Shown piece by piece: positions 60,860 to 64,000 of a stretch of DNA of 64,000 nt (position 1 is its first letter; each line of letters begins with the position of its first letter). Both the position numbers and the translations under genes were made by a program. The notes beneath the pieces were generated by a model. That model saw only the letters and a program-made list of their open reading frames with translations. It ran no database searches and was not told where the DNA came from. The DNA is from Tragulus kanchil (Eukaryota; Chordata; Mammalia; Artiodactyla; Tragulidae): positions 200,256,939 to 200,320,938 of the forward strand of contig JAIOJX010000032.1 in the NCBI GenBank assembly GCA_022376925.1, read 5' to 3'.

Positions 60860-61145
60860 TGTCCTCACTAAAAGACCAGAAACAACCTAAATGGCCATCA
60901 TTACCAGGCTGGCACATACTTATAATGGAATATTAGATAGCCCTCAAAATACGTAAAATAGATGACCATGCAAGGTCAATGCATAAGGCATCCCCCCGAG
61001 GGACAGGGTGGGGACGGAGGTGGGTGAAGGGTTCAGGATGGGGGAACACATGAATACCCACGGCTGACTCATGTTATCTATGGCAAAACCCGTCACAATA
61101 TTGTAAAGCAATTATCCTTCAAAAAAAACAAATTTTAAAAAAGGC
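60860..61145 (+). mobile_element. Old L1 piece followed by bovine L1 3' end
   Basis: 60860-60960 reads AGAAACAACCTAAATGGCCA and ATAATGGAATATTAGATAGC, like an old L1 3' end. From about 60985, GAGGGACAGGGTGGGGACGG, GGATGGGGGAACACATGAAT and CACAATATTGTAAAGCAATT match the bovine L1 terminal region, ending in AAATTTTAAAAAAGG. Confidence 0.7.
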
Positions 61146-62314
61146 AGTGCTCCTAGTTTTGACATGGCTATTCTGAGTAATCCTGTAAAATGAATTCACA
61201 AGGAACAGATCCATGTGCATTATGTGATCGTTGTGTAAAATGGGTGTGTGTCTTAGGAAGTATGCATTATGTGTATATATGTTTGTACATGCACAAAACA
61301 TTTTTGGAAGGAAACACAATATAAAATGGTCACTGGGGAGAGGATGTGTAGGATTAATATGCAGGAGTGGAGAGAGACACTTCACGGTACCTTGTTCTGC
61401 TGTTTTGTAAAAACATAACTGAGCATTAAGAGTTGGTGGGGAAGATCTATTTTTTTCCCACATTGCATGTGTCCTCTATACACACAGAAAGGGAATGAAA
61501 CACCCTAAAACATTAAAAAAAAAAAAAAAACACCTTATTATGACTTTCTAAACCTTGTATAACTCATTCAAATATAGGGATTAATCTTGTTCCCCAAAAT
61601 TAGAATTTCAAAGAGGTTTTGTTGTCCAGAGAACTGAATTTTGATGCAGTACCCTCAGATAGGTCTTGGTCTTTTGATCTCTAGGCAATGTCATATCCAT
61701 ACTAAAAAAAATAAAAAGGAAAAAACCAGGAGGCAGAGGGGCTAGCATTTGGGTGCTGAAAATGCAGATCACTTAGATATGTCCATTACCTTGTCTTATT
61801 CAAACTCTAAATTAAGACCTTGATTTAGGTTCAAATCCCACATCCAATACTTCCAAGCTGTGTGAATTTCAAAGTTACTTAACCTTCTTGGGTTTGCTTC
61901 CTCCTTTGAAAAGGGGAATATAGGAATAGACTATTTCTTGAGGATGAAACGAGTTAATACACATTAGGCACTTAAAAATGGCACAGAGTATGGACATAAA
62001 AGCCTCAGCTACTTGGGGGGTGACTGTTAACTCTCTTGATCCTTTCTGCAGCCCTGAGAAAGTCTTCTTATCTCCATTTTCAATAAAAGACTTAAGTGCT
62101 AAAGTCTTACAACTCATTTCAATGATAAAAAGTTAATTGAGTGACTCATTCCAGTATATATCATTTAATCCCAAACATCCAGCCTAGAACTGCTGCTCTT
62201 CTCGCCTCAAGGAGAGAATCGAGCAGAGATGTCTGCCTTTTCAAATTGACTGACAACAAAGAATTGAAAAGGCCTCACCTACTCTATGACCTTCACCATG
62301 GGTGAAATCATAGT

Positions 62315-62525
62315 CACACTGAAAATAGTAACACTAATATTTACTAAGCACCTCCTACGAGGCATTGTGCTCAGCATCTAAAGTGTAGCAGTCCATCAGA
62401 TCCTGGCAATACCCATTTGAGGTACTGACCATTATTCCCTCACTTCAGATGCAGAAACAGACATGGAGAGTAGTTAAGGAACCAGTCTATGGTCACACAC
62501 CCAGTAAGCGGCAGAGCAAAACCTG
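62315..62525 (-). mobile_element. MIR-family fragment
   Basis: TTTACTAAGCACCTCCTACG, GGCATTGTGCTCAGCATCTA, AGATGCAGAAACAGACATGG and GTCACACACCCAGTAAGCGG follow the MIR complement order. The right part recurs from 63566 by duplication. Confidence 0.75.
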
Positions 62526-64000
62526 AACCTAGTGAGTCACCTCCAGAGTCCATGGACATTACCACTTATGAACATTCAGAACAAGGTCCCATAATCAGCA
62601 CTCATGAGCTCATCGTTAATAACACACTGGAAATCATGCATGTTCAACTTCCCTATTCAAAAGCTAAATTTCTCTTAGTTCTAGTGCACTGACCATGTGC
62701 AGAGGGAGAAAACTGCAAGATTCGTAGGCAATCACTCAAGTGAGTGAGAAAAGAAACGATAAAGTTTAATGACTAGCAGTTTCTCCTTTCTCACTCCCAC
62801 CCAGCAACATATGAGATCTCTCTGTCCTCACCAAACTGCAGCTTTCTTTGCATCTGAGCTCAATGCCTATGACCAGAGCTCTTGTAAAGGTTAATTATTA
62901 ATGTAGACCAATAGCTCATCCCACAGGGACAGACTGAGGCTTGGCTCCACTGAACAATAAATGGAAAAAGAACTCAAACATCCCTACAGGAGGCAGGAGG
63001 ATAAGAAGAAAGGGGACTTTTAAAAGAATGGAGCATCCTATCAAGAGGAACTCTTCTGTGAGAAGGGTACAGAACCAAGACCAGGACAATCACTGACTAG
63101 AATGGAGATTTCTGGAGAGACAGGCAAAGACTTCTCTCAAAAGCTCTTTGAAAATGAGCTCTCTAGCTACTCCATGGATCTGAAATTACTTGTCTATTTA
63201 TATGCAGCTTCCACACCTTTTCCACTGACTGTTGAGTTACCTCTCTGAGAGCCATTGTAGTTATTTCTAAAGACAGAAACTGTTCCCATTTCCCTACAGG
63301 CCCAGGGAATTTATCAAGATTAAATGGGACATTATATCTGGTAGAACATAGAAAATCCTAAACGGTACACAAACCTAGCAACACATAATAGTGTACCTTG
63401 GTTACCAGCAGAACTGGAGTACTCTTGAAATTGACAAGGGACTAATGGTCTTCTGAGGATCTCCTACCAACAGGAAAGGGACATAGGGCAGGGGTCTTGT
63501 AGCCCAGTGACATTCAATTTAGAAGCTTCCTGGCTGGCATCCTCATCCCCCTCACAGGTCCAATATCAGATGCAGAAACAGACATGGAGAGTAGTTAAGG
63601 AACCAGTCTATGGTCACACACCCAGTAAGCGGCAGAGCAAAACCTGAACCTAGTGAGTCACCTCCAGAGTCCATGGACATTACCACTTATGAACATTCAG
63701 AACAAGGTCCCATAATCAGCACTCATGAGCTCATCGTTAATAACACACTGGAAATCATGCATGTTCAACTTCCCTATTCAAAAGCTAAATTTCTCTTAGT
63801 TCTAGTGCACTGACCATGTGCAGAGGGAGAAAACTGCAAGATTCGTAGGCAATCACTCAAGTGAGTGAGAAAAGAAACGATAAAGTTTAATGACTAGCAG
63901 TTTCTCCTTTCTCACTCCCACCCAGCAACATATGAGATCTCTCTGTCCTCACCAAACTGCAGCTTTCTTTGCATCTGAGCTCAATGCCTATGACCAGAGC
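62445..64000. repeat. Tandem duplication running off the window, period 1121 bp
   Basis: TCAGATGCAGAAACAG at 62445 recurs at 63566, and the two stretches stay the same to the right edge at 64000. The end of the unit is not visible. It starts inside a MIR. Confidence 0.9.

Larger units (their letters stand above)
60525..64000 (-). other. NRXN3: NRXN3 intron upstream of the LNS2 exon
   Basis: Sequence 5' of the LNS2 exon, ending in the acceptor TTTTGACAG. It holds old L1 and bovine L1 tail fragments, a poly-A run at about 61514-61530, a MIR and the beginning of another 1.1-kb duplication that leaves the window. Nothing identifiable lies in 61146-62314. No upstream NRXN3 exon was found. Confidence 0.75.

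Overview
This is a piece of a ruminant (pecoran-type) nuclear genome. The evidence is the repeat content: BovB (RTE) LINE fragments, BovA-type SINEs with BovB-derived tails, tRNA-Glu-derived CHR SINEs, bovine-type L1 3' ends and an Hsmar1-like mariner. I cannot name the species.

The only host coding sequence I can support is two exons of neurexin-3 (NRXN3) on the minus strand, at 60086-60524 and 50973-51356. They are consecutive and in phase (phase 1 at their shared junction). Together they encode the second LNS (laminin G-like) domain and the first EGF-like domain of alpha-neurexin. Everything else is intron: roughly 51 kb downstream of the EGF exon (1-50972), about 8.7 kb between the exons, and about 3.5 kb upstream (60525-64000). 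No promoter, UTR, RNA gene or second gene was recognised. Almost all other open frames are chance ORFs in introns or frames inside SINE, L1, BovB or mariner copies.

The dominant structural signal is a series of 17 direct tandem duplications. Each has a period of about 1.05-1.18 kb and copies that are nearly identical. They lie at about 1.0-3.1, 4.5-8.7, 11.9-14.1, 16.1-28.8, 36.4-38.5, 46.9-49.1, 51.1-55.5, 56.4-60.4 and 62.4-64.0 kb. They share no sequence with each other, cut through exons and repeats alike, have small filler at the joins, and carry small deletions (many in homopolymers) near the join. Neighbouring pairs often overlap, so 85-350 bp stretches occur three times. I interpret them as assembly artefacts (unmerged overlaps or faulty gap filling) rather than biology. 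Removing the extra copies shortens the window by about 18 kb. Two of the pairs create false partial copies of the NRXN3 exons (52231-52458 and 58973-59297); the second carries a one-base deletion.

Among the mobile elements three are well resolved. An Hsmar1-like mariner (41432-42609) is inserted in an L1 with a clean TA target duplication. A 5'-inverted L1 (13475-14390) splits a BovA SINE with a 14-bp target duplication. A BovB element is broken into several pieces over 31.2-35.2 kb, one of its gaps holding an L1, and it has a mutated reverse-transcriptase active site. I did not find a previously undescribed biological system.
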